A stretch of 64,000 bases of DNA from Pseudomonas alkylphenolica (GCF_016009175.1 NZ_JADUCM010000026.1:17007-81006), one strand, 5' to 3'. Shown: positions 20,264 to 28,460, numbered from the stretch's first letter. A program made the numbers and translations. The notes: generated by a model from the letters alone, not told the origin.

Positions 20264-21439
20264 ATGAATTTTGCACTCCCTGCCGAGCTGCTGGCCCTGA
20301 AGGCCAAGGTCCGCCGTTTTATCGCCGAAGAAATCGTGCCCATGGAGCGCGACCCGCGCCAGACCGCCCACGGCCCGAACGCCGAATTGCGTCAGGCGCT
20401 GGTTGAAAAGGCCCGTGCCCATGGCCTGCTGACGCCGCATGCCTCCACTGAGATGGGGGGGCTGGGCCTGAGCCACATGGAAAAGGCGGTGATCTTCGAA
20501 GAAGCCGCGTATTCGCCGCTGGGGCCGATTGCCCTGAACATTCACGCCCCCGACGAAGGCAATATCCACCTGCTGGAGCTGGTCGCAACGCCCGCCCAGA
20601 AGCAACGCTGGTTACTACCGATGGTGCAGGGCCACATCCGCTCGTGCTTCGCCATGACCGAGCCCAGCCCCGGAGCTGGCTCGGACCCTTCGATGATGAC
20701 CACCACGGCGGTCCGCGACGGCGACGACTACCTCATCAACGGCCAGAAGTGGTTCATTACCGGCGCTGAAGGCGCCAGCGTCGCGATCATCATGGCGCGC
20801 ATGGAAGACGGCACGGCCACCATGTTTCTCACCGACACCGACCGCCCGGGGTTCATTCTGGAGCGCATGATGGACTCGCTCGACAGTTGCTTTGCCGGCG
20901 GCCACGCGGTGCTGCGCCTGGAAAACCTGCGGGTGCCGGCTGCTGACGTGCTCGGCGAAATCGGCAAGGGCTTTCGCTATGCGCAGTTGCGCCTGGCACC
21001 CGCGCGCCTGACCCATTGCATGCGCTGGCTCGGCCAGGCCCGACGTGCCCATGAAGTAGCCTGCAGCTACGGCAGTCGTCGCCAGTCGTTTGGCAAGACG
21101 CTGGGCGAACATCAGGGGGTAGGCTTCATGCTTGCCGACAACGAGATGGACCTGCACAGCACCCGGCTGACCATCTGGCACTGCGCCTGGGTGCTGGACC
21201 AGGGCGAGCGCGGCAACGTCGAGTCGAGCATGGCCAAGGTCATCAGCTCCGAGGGTATCTGGCGGGTCATCGACCGCTGCGTGCAGGTGCTGGGCGGGCA
21301 GGGGGTCACCGGCGAGACGATTGTCGAGCGTATCTTCCGCGATGCCCGCAGTTTCCGCATCTATGACGGCCCTAATGAAGTGCACCGCATGAGCCTGGCG
21401 AAAAAAGTGCTGTCGCGCTTCACCGAGGACAAGCAATGA
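20264..21439 (+). CDS. ACAD10/11-type acyl-CoA dehydrogenase, LvaC-like
   Basis: A 391-residue acyl-CoA dehydrogenase fold. FAMTEPSPGAGSDPSMM and the flavin segment ITGAEGASVAIIMARM are in place, and RQSFGKTLGEHQGV and QVLGGQGVTGETIVERIFRD follow. The active-site strand reads IYDGPNEVHRMSLAKKVL. The usual Glu of IYEGT is replaced by Asp-Gly-Pro, as in ACAD10/11 and their bacterial relatives. In the Lva scheme this enzyme removes phosphate from 4-phosphoacyl-CoA to give an enoyl-CoA. The start at 20264 has AAGGAA eight bases upstream. It overlaps the next gene by 4 bp (ATGA). Confidence 0.87.
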   Translation: MNFALPAELLALKAKVRRFIAEEIVPMERDPRQTAHGPNAELRQALVEKARAHGLLTPHASTEMGGLGLSHMEKAVIFEEAAYSPLGPIALNIHAPDEGNIHLLELVATPAQKQRWLLPMVQGHIRSCFAMTEPSPGAGSDPSMMTTTAVRDGDDYLINGQKWFITGAEGASVAIIMARMEDGTATMFLTDTDRPGFILERMMDSLDSCFAGGHAVLRLENLRVPAADVLGEIGKGFRYAQLRLAPARLTHCMRWLGQARRAHEVACSYGSRRQSFGKTLGEHQGVGFMLADNEMDLHSTRLTIWHCAWVLDQGERGNVESSMAKVISSEGIWRVIDRCVQVLGGQGVTGETIVERIFRDARSFRIYDGPNEVHRMSLAKKVLSRFTEDKQ

Positions 21440-22194
21440 ACCCGGGTACGTTTCAGGACCAGGTGGTGATGATCACCGGCGCAGCCAGTGGTTTTGGTGA
21501 ACTGCTGGCGCGGCGTCTGGCAGGCCTGGGCGCGCGGCTGGTGCTGGGTGACCGCAACGAGACCGGGCTGGCCCGGGTCGCCGCACAGTTGCGTGAGGCA
21601 GGCGCCAGTGTCGTCGCTCAAGCTTGTGACGTAAGCCGCGAAAGCGAGGTCAGCGCCTTGGTCGATGTCGCGGTGGAGCATTTCGGGCGTCTGGACATCG
21701 GGGTCAACAACGCCGGTATCCTCACGCCGATGAAAGCCTTCATCGACACCACCGAGGCCGAGCTGGACCAGAGCTTCGCAGTCAACGGCAAAGGCGTGTT
21801 CTTCGGCATGAAGTACCAGATCCGCCAGATGCTCAGCCAGGGCAGCGGGGTGATCCTCAATGTCGCCTCGATTGCCGGGCTTGGCGGTGCACCGAAACTG
21901 GCCGCTTATTGCGCTGCCAAGCATGCCGTGGTCGGGCTGACCAAAGGGGCGGCGGTTGAATACGCCCGGCAGAACATTCGCATCAACGCCGTGTGCCCGT
22001 TCTACAGCGCGACGCCGATGGTGACCGACAGCGAAGTGGGCGAGAAGCAGGACTTCCTCGCCCAGGGCTCGCCGATGAAGCGCTTTGCCGAACCTGACGA
22101 GGTGGTCGCGGTGATGCTGATGCTCTGCGCCCGCGAGAACGGCTACATGACCGGGCAGGCCATTGCCGTGGACGGCGGCTTGTCGGCGTATTGA
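21436..22194 (+). CDS. SDR family oxidoreductase, last gene of the Lva-like operon
   Basis: A 252-residue classical short-chain dehydrogenase with TGAASGFGELLAR near residue 13, VNNAGIL, catalytic YCAAKHA (Tyr-x3-Lys), and TGQAIAVDGGLSAY at the end. Translationally coupled to the dehydrogenase before it. In levulinate catabolism the corresponding SDR (LvaD) oxidises or reduces the hydroxyacyl intermediate, and a similar role is inferred. A strong terminator follows. Confidence 0.87.
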   Translation: MNPGTFQDQVVMITGAASGFGELLARRLAGLGARLVLGDRNETGLARVAAQLREAGASVVAQACDVSRESEVSALVDVAVEHFGRLDIGVNNAGILTPMKAFIDTTEAELDQSFAVNGKGVFFGMKYQIRQMLSQGSGVILNVASIAGLGGAPKLAAYCAAKHAVVGLTKGAAVEYARQNIRINAVCPFYSATPMVTDSEVGEKQDFLAQGSPMKRFAEPDEVVAVMLMLCARENGYMTGQAIAVDGGLSAY

Positions 22195-22203
22195 ACAACC
22201 CTG

Positions 22204-22235
22204 AAAAGCCCGCGGCGGAACGCGGGCTTTTTTTA
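22204..22235. terminator. Rho-independent terminator
   Basis: AAAGCCCGCG (22205-22214), loop GCGGAA, CGCGGGCTTT (22221-22230), then more T. A 10-bp perfect stem with a T tract. It also serves the convergent hydrolase gene, as an A run lies on its left side. Confidence 0.9.
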
Positions 22236-22249
22236 TCGCTGCCCGGTAA

Positions 22250-23083
22250 TTACTCGTCGCGGATAAATGCCAGCAGATCGGCGTTGATCTGGTCCGCATG
22301 GGTGGTCGGCATGCCGTGAGGCAAACCCGGATAGGTTTTCAGCGTGCCGTGCTTGAGCAACCTGATCGCCAAGCGGGCGGAGTCGTCGATGGGCACGATC
22401 TGGTCATCCTCACCGTGCATCACCAGGGTCGGCACCTGGATCTGCTTCAGGTCTTCGGTAAAGTCGGTTTCGGAAAACGCCTTGATGCAATCGTAGTGAG
22501 CCTTGGTGGCCCCCATCATGCCCTGGCGCCACCAGTTCTCGATGATGCCTTGCGACACCTTGGCGCCCGGGCGATTGAAGCCATAGAACGGACCGGCCGG
22601 TACATCGAGGAAAAACTGCGCGCGGTTGGCCAGCAAGGCCTCGCGAAAGCCGTTGAACACTTCAATCGGCAGGCCACCGGGGTTTTTCTCCGACTTGACC
22701 ATGATCGGTGGCACCGCACCGATCAGCACGGCCTTCGATACCCGCCCAGGCTTGGCCCGCGCCGTATAACGAGCCACCTCGCCGCCACCGGTCGAATGCC
22801 CGACATGCACCGCACCGATCAGGTCCAGCTTGCCGGTGAGCTGAATCACGTCATCGGCATAGGTGTCCATTTCGTTGCCTTGCCAGGTCTGCGATGAGCG
22901 CCCGTGGCCGCGGCGGTCATGGGCAATGACGCGAAAGCCTTTGCCGAGGAAGAACATCATCTGGCTGTCCCAGTCGTCGGCGCTCAGCGGCCAGCCGTGG
23001 TGGAACATGATCGGCTGGGCCTCCTTGTCGCCCCAGTCCTTGTAGTAGATCTCGGTGCCGTCTTGGGTAGTAAAGGTACTCAT
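22250..23083 (-). CDS. Alpha/beta hydrolase, non-heme chloroperoxidase/esterase type
   Basis: A 277-residue alpha/beta hydrolase. Oxyanion HHGWPLSADDW, nucleophile elbow GHSTGGGEVARY, catalytic Asp in HGEDDQIVP and His near LPHGMPTTHADQ are all present. This subfamily includes cofactor-free haloperoxidases and aryl esterases, with broad ester or perhydrolysis activity. AGGAG lies seven bases before ATG. It occupies the position divergent from catB where pseudomonads usually carry catR. No regulator domain is visible in it. Confidence 0.9.
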   Translation of the reverse strand: MSTFTTQDGTEIYYKDWGDKEAQPIMFHHGWPLSADDWDSQMMFFLGKGFRVIAHDRRGHGRSSQTWQGNEMDTYADDVIQLTGKLDLIGAVHVGHSTGGGEVARYTARAKPGRVSKAVLIGAVPPIMVKSEKNPGGLPIEVFNGFREALLANRAQFFLDVPAGPFYGFNRPGAKVSQGIIENWWRQGMMGATKAHYDCIKAFSETDFTEDLKQIQVPTLVMHGEDDQIVPIDDSARLAIRLLKHGTLKTYPGLPHGMPTTHADQINADLLAFIRDE

Positions 23084-23227
23084 GGCCTAACTCCTGTGCT
23101 CGCCTGGATCGCTGTGGCTGAAGGGTTGGGGTGGCGCGAAGCGGCCGCTCCGGTGACTGCGGGCCGTCATTTTGAGCCGCGTAAGAGTGTAGCCGGGCGT
23201 GCCGACCCTACCAGTCAAGGGGGTACC

Positions 23228-23242
23228 ATACCCGCTGAGTAT
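23228..23242. promoter_or_regulatory. CatR-type LysR recognition site upstream of catB
   Basis: ATAC-CCGCTGA-GTAT matches the ATAC-N7-GTAT (T-N11-A) recognition element used by CatR, CatM and ClcR. It lies 123 bp before the catB start and just upstream of an AT-rich tract with TTGATA at 23257-23262. So catBCA should still answer to muconate through a CatR encoded elsewhere. Confidence 0.65.
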
Positions 23243-23364
23243 AGTGGAATATTCAATTGATATTGGACGTAATTATGGCGATGTGCAAAGCTGGGCAAAG
23301 CTCATAAAAACAACAGTCCAACGCGTCACACGACGTCCGGACACCCAGCCTCTGGAAGCTTGCA

Positions 23365-24486
23365 ATGACCCATGCCGTGATCGAACGCATCGAAACCCTC
23401 ATTGTCGACCTGCCGACCATCAGGCCGCACAAGCTGGCCATGCACACCATGCAATCGCAGACCCTGGTGATCATCAGGCTGCGCTGTGCCGACGGCATCG
23501 AAGGCATCGGTGAGTCCACCACCATCGGTGGCCTGGCCTATGGCTACGAAAGCCCGGAAAGCATCAAGCAGAACATCGACGCGCACCTGGCGCCGGCCTT
23601 GATCGGCATGGACGCCGGGAATATCAACGCGGCGATGCTCAAGCTGGACAAGATCGCCAAGGGCAATACCTTCGCCAAATCCGGCCTTGAGTCGGCACTC
23701 CTCGATGCCCAGGGCAAGCGCCTTGGCTTGCCGGTCAGCGAGTTGCTCGGCGGCCGTGTGCGCGACAGCCTGGAAGTGGCCTGGACCCTGGCCTCCGGCG
23801 ATACCGCCCGTGATATCGCCGAGGCCGAGCAGATGCTCGAGCTGCGCCGCCATCGCATTTTCAAATTGAAGATCGGCGCCAATCCTGTCGACCAGGATCT
23901 TGCCCATGTGATCGCGATCAAAAAGGCCCTGGGCGACCGGGCCAGCGTGCGCGTAGACGTCAATCAGTACTGGAACATTTCCCAGGCCCTGCGCGCCTGC
24001 CGGGTACTGGGCGACAACGGTATCGACCTGATCGAACAACCGATTTCGCGCAACAACCGGGCAGGGAAGGTGCACCTGCATCAGGTCAGCCCGGCGCCGA
24101 TCATGGCCGATGAATCGATCGAAAGCGTCGAGGATGCCCTGAGCCTGGCCATCGACGGTGCCGCCAGCATTTTTGCCCTGAAGATCGCCAAGAATGGCGG
24201 GCCGCGTGCCGTTCTGCGCACCGCACAGATTGCCGAGGCGGCAGGCATTGCCCTTTACGGCGGCACCATGCTCGAAGGCAGCGTCGGCACCCTGGCCTCG
24301 GCCCATGCCTTCATCACCCTTAATCAGTTGACCTGGGGCACTGAGCTCTTCGGGCCGTTGCTGCTCACCGAAGAAATCGTCACCGAGGCCCCGGTATACC
24401 GCGACTTCCACCTGCACGTGCCGCGCACCCCAGGCCTGGGGCTGACGCTGGACGAAGAGCGTCTGGCACGTTTTGTTCGCCGTTGA
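23365..24486 (+). CDS. catB: Muconate cycloisomerase
   Basis: The 373-residue enolase-superfamily enzyme turns cis,cis-muconate into muconolactone. It has the N-terminal capping domain, then barrel motifs GLESALLDAQGKRLG, FKLKIGA with the catalytic KxK lysine pair, RVDVNQYW (metal Asp) and ADESIES. Length and sequence are those of CatB, rather than of the chloromuconate enzymes, whose distinction cannot be fully made by eye. First gene of catBCA, separated from catC by 14 bp. The operon leader carries a CatR-type site. Confidence 0.96.
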   Translation: MTHAVIERIETLIVDLPTIRPHKLAMHTMQSQTLVIIRLRCADGIEGIGESTTIGGLAYGYESPESIKQNIDAHLAPALIGMDAGNINAAMLKLDKIAKGNTFAKSGLESALLDAQGKRLGLPVSELLGGRVRDSLEVAWTLASGDTARDIAEAEQMLELRRHRIFKLKIGANPVDQDLAHVIAIKKALGDRASVRVDVNQYWNISQALRACRVLGDNGIDLIEQPISRNNRAGKVHLHQVSPAPIMADESIESVEDALSLAIDGAASIFALKIAKNGGPRAVLRTAQIAEAAGIALYGGTMLEGSVGTLASAHAFITLNQLTWGTELFGPLLLTEEIVTEAPVYRDFHLHVPRTPGLGLTLDEERLARFVRR

Positions 24487-24500
24487 TAGAGGTAGACACC

Positions 24501-24791
24501 ATGCTGTTTCACGTAAAGATGACGGTAAAACTCCCCACCGACATGGCACCGGATGCCGCGGCCAAGCTCAAGGCGGAGGAAAAGGAACTGGCCCAGCGCC
24601 TCCAGCAGGAAGGCACGTGGCGTCACCTGTGGCGCATTGCCGGTCACTACGCCAACTACAGCGTATTTGATGTGCCCAGTGTCGAGGCCCTGCACGACAC
24701 GCTGATGCAACTGCCGCTGTTTCCTTATATGGACATCGAGATCGATGGGCTCTGCCGCCATCCGTCCTCGATTCATGCTGACGATCGTTGA
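24501..24791 (+). CDS. catC: Muconolactone delta-isomerase
   Basis: A 96-residue protein with the exact length of CatC. It starts MLFHVKMTVKLP and contains the conserved LYKEEKEL-like stretch LKAEEKELAQRLQQEGTWRHLWRI and LFPYMDIEI. It isomerises muconolactone to 3-oxoadipate enol-lactone and works as a large oligomer. AGAGG precedes the ATG. It lies 33 bp before catA. Confidence 0.97.
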   Translation: MLFHVKMTVKLPTDMAPDAAAKLKAEEKELAQRLQQEGTWRHLWRIAGHYANYSVFDVPSVEALHDTLMQLPLFPYMDIEIDGLCRHPSSIHADDR

Positions 24792-24824
24792 TCACCTTCA
24801 ATAACAATAAGACGGGTAATAACC

Positions 24825-25757
24825 ATGACCGTGAAAATTTCTCAGACTGCCGACGTCCAGAACTTCTTCAATGAAGTGGCCGGTATCAATAACGACCAGG
24901 GTAACCAGCGTTTCAAGCAGATCGTCCTGCGCATCATTCAGGACGCTGCGCGGCTGATCGAAGACCTGGAAATCAGCGATGACGAATTCTGGAAGGCGGT
25001 GGACTACCTCAACCGCATGGGTACTAACCAGGAGGCCGGCCTGCTGGTCGCCGGGCTGGGTATCGAGCATTTCCTGGACTTGTTGCAGGACGCCAAGGAC
25101 GCCCAGGTCGGCCTGACCGGCGGCACCCCGCGTACCATCGAAGGGCCTCTGTACGTTGCCGGTGCGCCGCTGTCGCAGACCGAGGCGCGGATGGACGACG
25201 GCACCGACCCGGGCACGGTGATGTTCCTCAAGGGCCGTGTGCTCGATGCGCAGGGCAACCCGGTTGCCGGCGCCACCGTCGACGTCTGGCACGCCAGCAC
25301 CCAGGGTACGTACTCCTACTTCGACTCCAGCCAGTCGCCGTACAACCTGCGTCGGCGCATCCTCACCGACGAGCAGGGCGGCTACCGTGCGCGCAGCATC
25401 GTGCCGAGCGGCTACGGTTGCCCGCCCAGCGGCACCACCCAGGAAGTCCTCAATCAACTGGGCCGGCATGGCCAGCGCCCGGCGCACATCCACTTCTTCA
25501 TCTCGGCGCCGGGCTACCGTCACCTGACCACGCAAATCAACTTCGAGGGTGATCAGTACCTGTGGGACGACTTCGCCTACGCCACGCGTGACGGCCTGGT
25601 CGGGCGCCTGGACTTCAACAACGATGCCCAGGCCTCCCGCGAGCGCGGGCTGGAAGGTCAGCCGTTTGCCGATCTGGAGTTCAGCTTCCAGTTGCAGGAC
25701 GCCAAGGACGCCGGCGCCACCGAGCGCAGCCAGCGCCCGCGTGCATTGCAGGAGTAA
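24825..25757 (+). CDS. catA: Catechol 1,2-dioxygenase
   Basis: The 310-residue intradiol dioxygenase cleaves catechol to cis,cis-muconate. The helical N-terminal dimerisation domain (to about residue 100) is followed by the catalytic beta-sandwich. Fe(III) ligands are visible as Tyr163 (GTYSYFD), Tyr197 (PSGYGCP), His221 and His223 (PAHIHFF). Third gene of catBCA. It closes the route from indole-3-acetate (iac genes at 28461-36957) through catechol into the 3-oxoadipate pathway. Confidence 0.97.
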   Translation: MTVKISQTADVQNFFNEVAGINNDQGNQRFKQIVLRIIQDAARLIEDLEISDDEFWKAVDYLNRMGTNQEAGLLVAGLGIEHFLDLLQDAKDAQVGLTGGTPRTIEGPLYVAGAPLSQTEARMDDGTDPGTVMFLKGRVLDAQGNPVAGATVDVWHASTQGTYSYFDSSQSPYNLRRRILTDEQGGYRARSIVPSGYGCPPSGTTQEVLNQLGRHGQRPAHIHFFISAPGYRHLTTQINFEGDQYLWDDFAYATRDGLVGRLDFNNDAQASRERGLEGQPFADLEFSFQLQDAKDAGATERSQRPRALQE

Positions 25758-25780
25758 GCCTGCAACGCAGCTGGTTTATT

Positions 25781-25811
25781 CGCGCCTGCCGGTTGGTGAC
25801 CGGCAGGCGCG
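25781..25811. terminator. Strong hairpin after catA
   Basis: CGCGCCTGCCGG (25781-25792), loop TTGGTGA-like seven bases, CCGGCAGGCGCG (25800-25811). A perfect 12-bp stem directly after catA, without a T tract. Likely a transcription end or mRNA-stabilising structure. Confidence 0.55.
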
Positions 25812-25958
25812 GAGCTCCTACAAACTACCCCGCACCGTTTGATGTTCGTTGTTCTCCTGCCCCTGGCACTCACGCCTAACAATAAATTCAATAAAGCGTG
25901 GTGTTGATCACGCGTGCGCCTGGCCGTGCGTTCAGATCGACCCCGTGGGAGTGTGATC

Positions 25959-27314
25959 GTGAATATAGAAGCCGTAGCGCCCGTTGTGCTGAAACAGAAA
26001 CGCTACCTTTACGAGTGGTATGTCGTTGGCTTGTGCATGGTCGCGTACATCTTCTCGTTTGTTGACCGGCAAATACTGGCGTTGATGATCGAGCCGATCA
26101 AAGCCGACCTGCAGATCACCGATACCCAGTTCAGCCTGTTGCATGGCCTGGCGTTTTCACTGTTCTACGCGTTCATGGGCATGCCCATCGCCTACCTGGC
26201 CGACCGCTTTTCACGCCCTAAGATCATCGCCCTGGGCGTGGTGTTCTGGAGTTTCGCCACGGCCACCTGTGGCGTAAGCAAAAACTTCCTGCAGATGTTT
26301 CTCGCGCGTATCGGCGTTGGCGTGGGGGAGGCAGCGCTGTCGCCGTCGGCCTACTCGATGTTCAGCGACCTGTTCCCCAAGGAAAAGCTGGGGCGTGCCG
26401 TAGGCATCTACTCCATTGGTTCGTTCGTGGGCGGGGGCATTGCCTTTCTGGTCGGCGGCTACGTCATCGACCTGCTGAAAAACACCCAGGCCATCGAGTT
26501 GCCGTTGCTGGGCGCGATGCGCGCGTGGCAGCTGGCGTTCTTTCTGGTCGGGTTGCCCGGGGTGCTGGTCGGCTTGCTGATCTGGCTCACCGTGCGCGAC
26601 CCGGCGCGCCAGGGCATCAAGGCGGATAAACACGGTGCACCGTCACGTGTTTCGATGCTGGATTGCCTGCGGTTCCTGTGCCGCCATCGCCAGACCTTCT
26701 TCTGCCACTATGTGGGCTTTTCGTTCTACGCCATGGCCTTGTACAGCATGATGAGCTGGACCCCGGCGTATTACATGCGCACCTTTGGCATGAGCCCGGT
26801 GGACGCCGGTTACATGCTCGGTATCGTCCTGTTGGTGGCCAACACCACCGGGGTGTTCTTCGGCGGCTGGCTCACCGACTACCTGGCCAAGCGCGGCTAT
26901 CAGGACGCGGCGATGCGCACAGGGGTGATTGGCGCGGTCGGCATGGTGGTACCGGCGGTGCTGTTTACTCAGGTCGGTACGCTGTGGTTGTCGGTCGGCT
27001 TGCTGGTGCCGGCGATGTTCTTCGCGTCGTTCCCGATGCCGACATCGGCCGCCGCCATGCAGATCCTGGCACCCAACCAGCTGCGGGCCCAGGTGTCGGC
27101 GCTGTTCCTGCTGGTCAGTAACCTGATCGGGCTGGGCCTGGGCACGACGCTGGTGGCGATGCTCACGGATCGCTATTTCGGCTCGCCTGCAGCCGTCGGC
27201 ATGTCGATGTCGCTGGTGATCGCCGTTGCCTCGTTGCTGGCGATTTTCCTGCTGGGCAGAGGTTGCACCCATTTCCGCCAGAGCGTGCAGGCCGAGCAGT
27301 CCGCAAGCCACTGA
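25959..27314 (+). CDS. MFS transporter, spinster-like
   Basis: A 451-residue inner-membrane carrier with 12 predicted helices. The motif VDRQILALMIEPIKADL in helix 1 and the loop-2 motif YLADRFSRPKII are typical of the spinster/organic-anion MFS group, and GVGVGEAALSPSAYSMFSDLFP is helix-5-like. GTG 25959 is preferred because GGGAG lies seven bases upstream; further in-frame GTGs lie at 25914 and 25953. The gene lies downstream of catBCA and before the iac cluster, so an aromatic acid such as indole-3-acetate or a catechol-pathway acid is a fair guess as substrate. It converges on the NIPSNAP gene. Confidence 0.88.
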   Translation: MNIEAVAPVVLKQKRYLYEWYVVGLCMVAYIFSFVDRQILALMIEPIKADLQITDTQFSLLHGLAFSLFYAFMGMPIAYLADRFSRPKIIALGVVFWSFATATCGVSKNFLQMFLARIGVGVGEAALSPSAYSMFSDLFPKEKLGRAVGIYSIGSFVGGGIAFLVGGYVIDLLKNTQAIELPLLGAMRAWQLAFFLVGLPGVLVGLLIWLTVRDPARQGIKADKHGAPSRVSMLDCLRFLCRHRQTFFCHYVGFSFYAMALYSMMSWTPAYYMRTFGMSPVDAGYMLGIVLLVANTTGVFFGGWLTDYLAKRGYQDAAMRTGVIGAVGMVVPAVLFTQVGTLWLSVGLLVPAMFFASFPMPTSAAAMQILAPNQLRAQVSALFLLVSNLIGLGLGTTLVAMLTDRYFGSPAAVGMSMSLVIAVASLLAIFLLGRGCTHFRQSVQAEQSASH

Positions 27315-27326
27315 CGTGGTGGCTTG

Positions 27327-27365
27327 GCCCGGGCAGGCTGCGCGCTGAGCAAGGCCTGCCCGGGC
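27327..27365. terminator. Bidirectional terminator-like hairpin
   Basis: GCCCGGGCAGGC (27327-27338) pairs perfectly with GCCTGCCCGGGC (27354-27365) around a 15-base loop. It lies between the convergent MFS and NIPSNAP genes. No T run. Confidence 0.6.
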
Positions 27366-27371
27366 TGGCAC

Positions 27372-28001
27372 TTATGACAAAGGCGAAAACGCGGCAGGAA
27401 GGTACGCCACCGAGTTCATTTCCTGCAGTTGCGGGGCGGAGTTTTCCGGCGGCCAGACACCGTCCTTGACCGCACGCGTGCGCACGTCCAGACGCTGCTC
27501 CAGGCTCGCGTAGGGCCAGATATGCAGGTAGCGCGGCACCCGCCCGCTGGTGGCATAGAAGGCTGCATAAACCTGCGAGTACGCCTCATCGGTGCGCGGT
27601 CCCACTGCTTTTTTCCAGCCCTCCAGCGTCGGCTCAAGGCCAGAAGGCACCAGGTTGTATTCGCGCAACTCATAAAAGGGGCCGTGCGGGCCGGGTGGCA
27701 GCGGCTGCAGAAACGGGAACAGGCAGTAGTCATCGATGTGCTGGTGCAACAGGTACTCGCCAATGCCCAGGCCATCCGCTGCCAGCAACAGGCGCTGGCG
27801 TTCGGCGTCCCTGATTTCGCTTGAGGCGAAGCTACGCATCACCGCAATGGTGTTTTGCGGGCCGATCTCGGAGACCCAGCACCCCACCAGTTCGACGCCT
27901 TCAAGCGCTTCAGACAGTGCTGCCTGCAAGCGCGGCAGGGCGAGGGGGACGGTGCGAACGCGCAACGTCAGACGAATCAACTCGTACAGCTGATGGCTCA
28001 T
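27372..28001 (-). CDS. NIPSNAP family protein
   Basis: A 209-residue protein with two ferredoxin-like NIPSNAP repeats: the second is clear (FYELREYNLVPSGLEPTLEGWKKAVG ... YASLEQRLDVRTRAV), the first degenerate. It ends in NSVAYLPAAFSPLS, with the family's common PxxFSPL finish. ATG 28001 is chosen, with GAGGAG six bases upstream. Function is unknown for bacterial members, which often sit beside aromatic catabolic genes. Here it is divergent from iacA, so it may share control with that operon. Confidence 0.8.
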   Translation of the reverse strand: MSHQLYELIRLTLRVRTVPLALPRLQAALSEALEGVELVGCWVSEIGPQNTIAVMRSFASSEIRDAERQRLLLAADGLGIGEYLLHQHIDDYCLFPFLQPLPPGPHGPFYELREYNLVPSGLEPTLEGWKKAVGPRTDEAYSQVYAAFYATSGRVPRYLHIWPYASLEQRLDVRTRAVKDGVWPPENSAPQLQEMNSVAYLPAAFSPLS

Positions 28002-28224
28002 GTGCAACTCCTCGGGGTTTCAGTGGCGAGGCATCATGGCGTGAGGGCCTGTCGTTGAATAGACGGTTCAATAAAAAAATAAAATAAATTTCCAGTATTT
28101 TTCGAGATCGAATGACGTTGACTAGAAATTTACTGAATAAAAAATTCATATAAAACAAAGATATGAGACATTTTCATAAACCATTTTCTACATTTTCCGC
28201 TCGATTTTTTGCCGCGTTATAAGC
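28002..28224. promoter_or_regulatory. AT-rich divergent promoter region between NIPSNAP and iacA
   Basis: From about 28060 to 28220 the sequence is strikingly AT-rich compared with its surroundings, with A and T runs suited to UP elements or H-NS-type (MvaT) binding. TTATAA at 28217-28222, two bases before the palindrome at 28225, is the likely -10 box for iacA. A -35 box is not convincing. No gene is seen. Confidence 0.5.
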
Positions 28225-28248
28225 GTGAATAATCCATTGACTATTCAC
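28225..28248. promoter_or_regulatory. Probable IacR operator before iacA
   Basis: GTGAATA-N10-TATTCAC is a perfect 7-bp inverted repeat immediately downstream of the candidate -10 box. The same element with one changed base precedes iacH (35186-35209). Placement over the transcription start fits a MarR repressor released by its ligand. Confidence 0.75.
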
Positions 28249-28301
28249 GTAAATGGAGGCACATTTGCTCCACGGCACCAAAACAAAAAAGGTACTCGAT
28301 C

Positions 28302-28445
28302 ATGCCGACCCATCCCGCTTGTCCCAAGCAGCCGGGTGCCTGTGAACAGGCGCCGGCACCCGCAGCACTGGCGTGCAGTCACGCTGCAGCCCCGAGGGCT
28401 TTTACGTCCTCTTGCCCCTTGCTCATTGCCCTTAACCGTGACTGA
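28302..28445 (+). CDS. Possible 47-residue leader ORF upstream of iacA
   Basis: ATG 28302 is preceded by AAAGG nine bases upstream, and the frame runs to TGA 28443-28445, only 15 bp before the iacA start. The product is rich in Ala, Pro and Cys (five Cys), with no recognised domain. It overlaps the strong hairpin at 28331-28357. It may be a translated leader that affects iacA expression, or simply an open frame in the 5' untranslated region. Confidence 0.3.
   Translation: MPTHPACPKQPGACEQAPAPAALACSHAAAPRAFTSSCPLLIALNRD
28331..28357 (+). other. Hairpin in the iacA mRNA leader
   Basis: GCCGGGTGCCTG (28331-28342), tetraloop TGAA, CAGGCGCCGGC (28347-28357). The stem has one small asymmetry and is very stable. 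It sits in the roughly 230-base leader between the operator and iacA. Confidence 0.5.
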
Positions 28446-28460
28446 AGACGGAGTGTTCCT

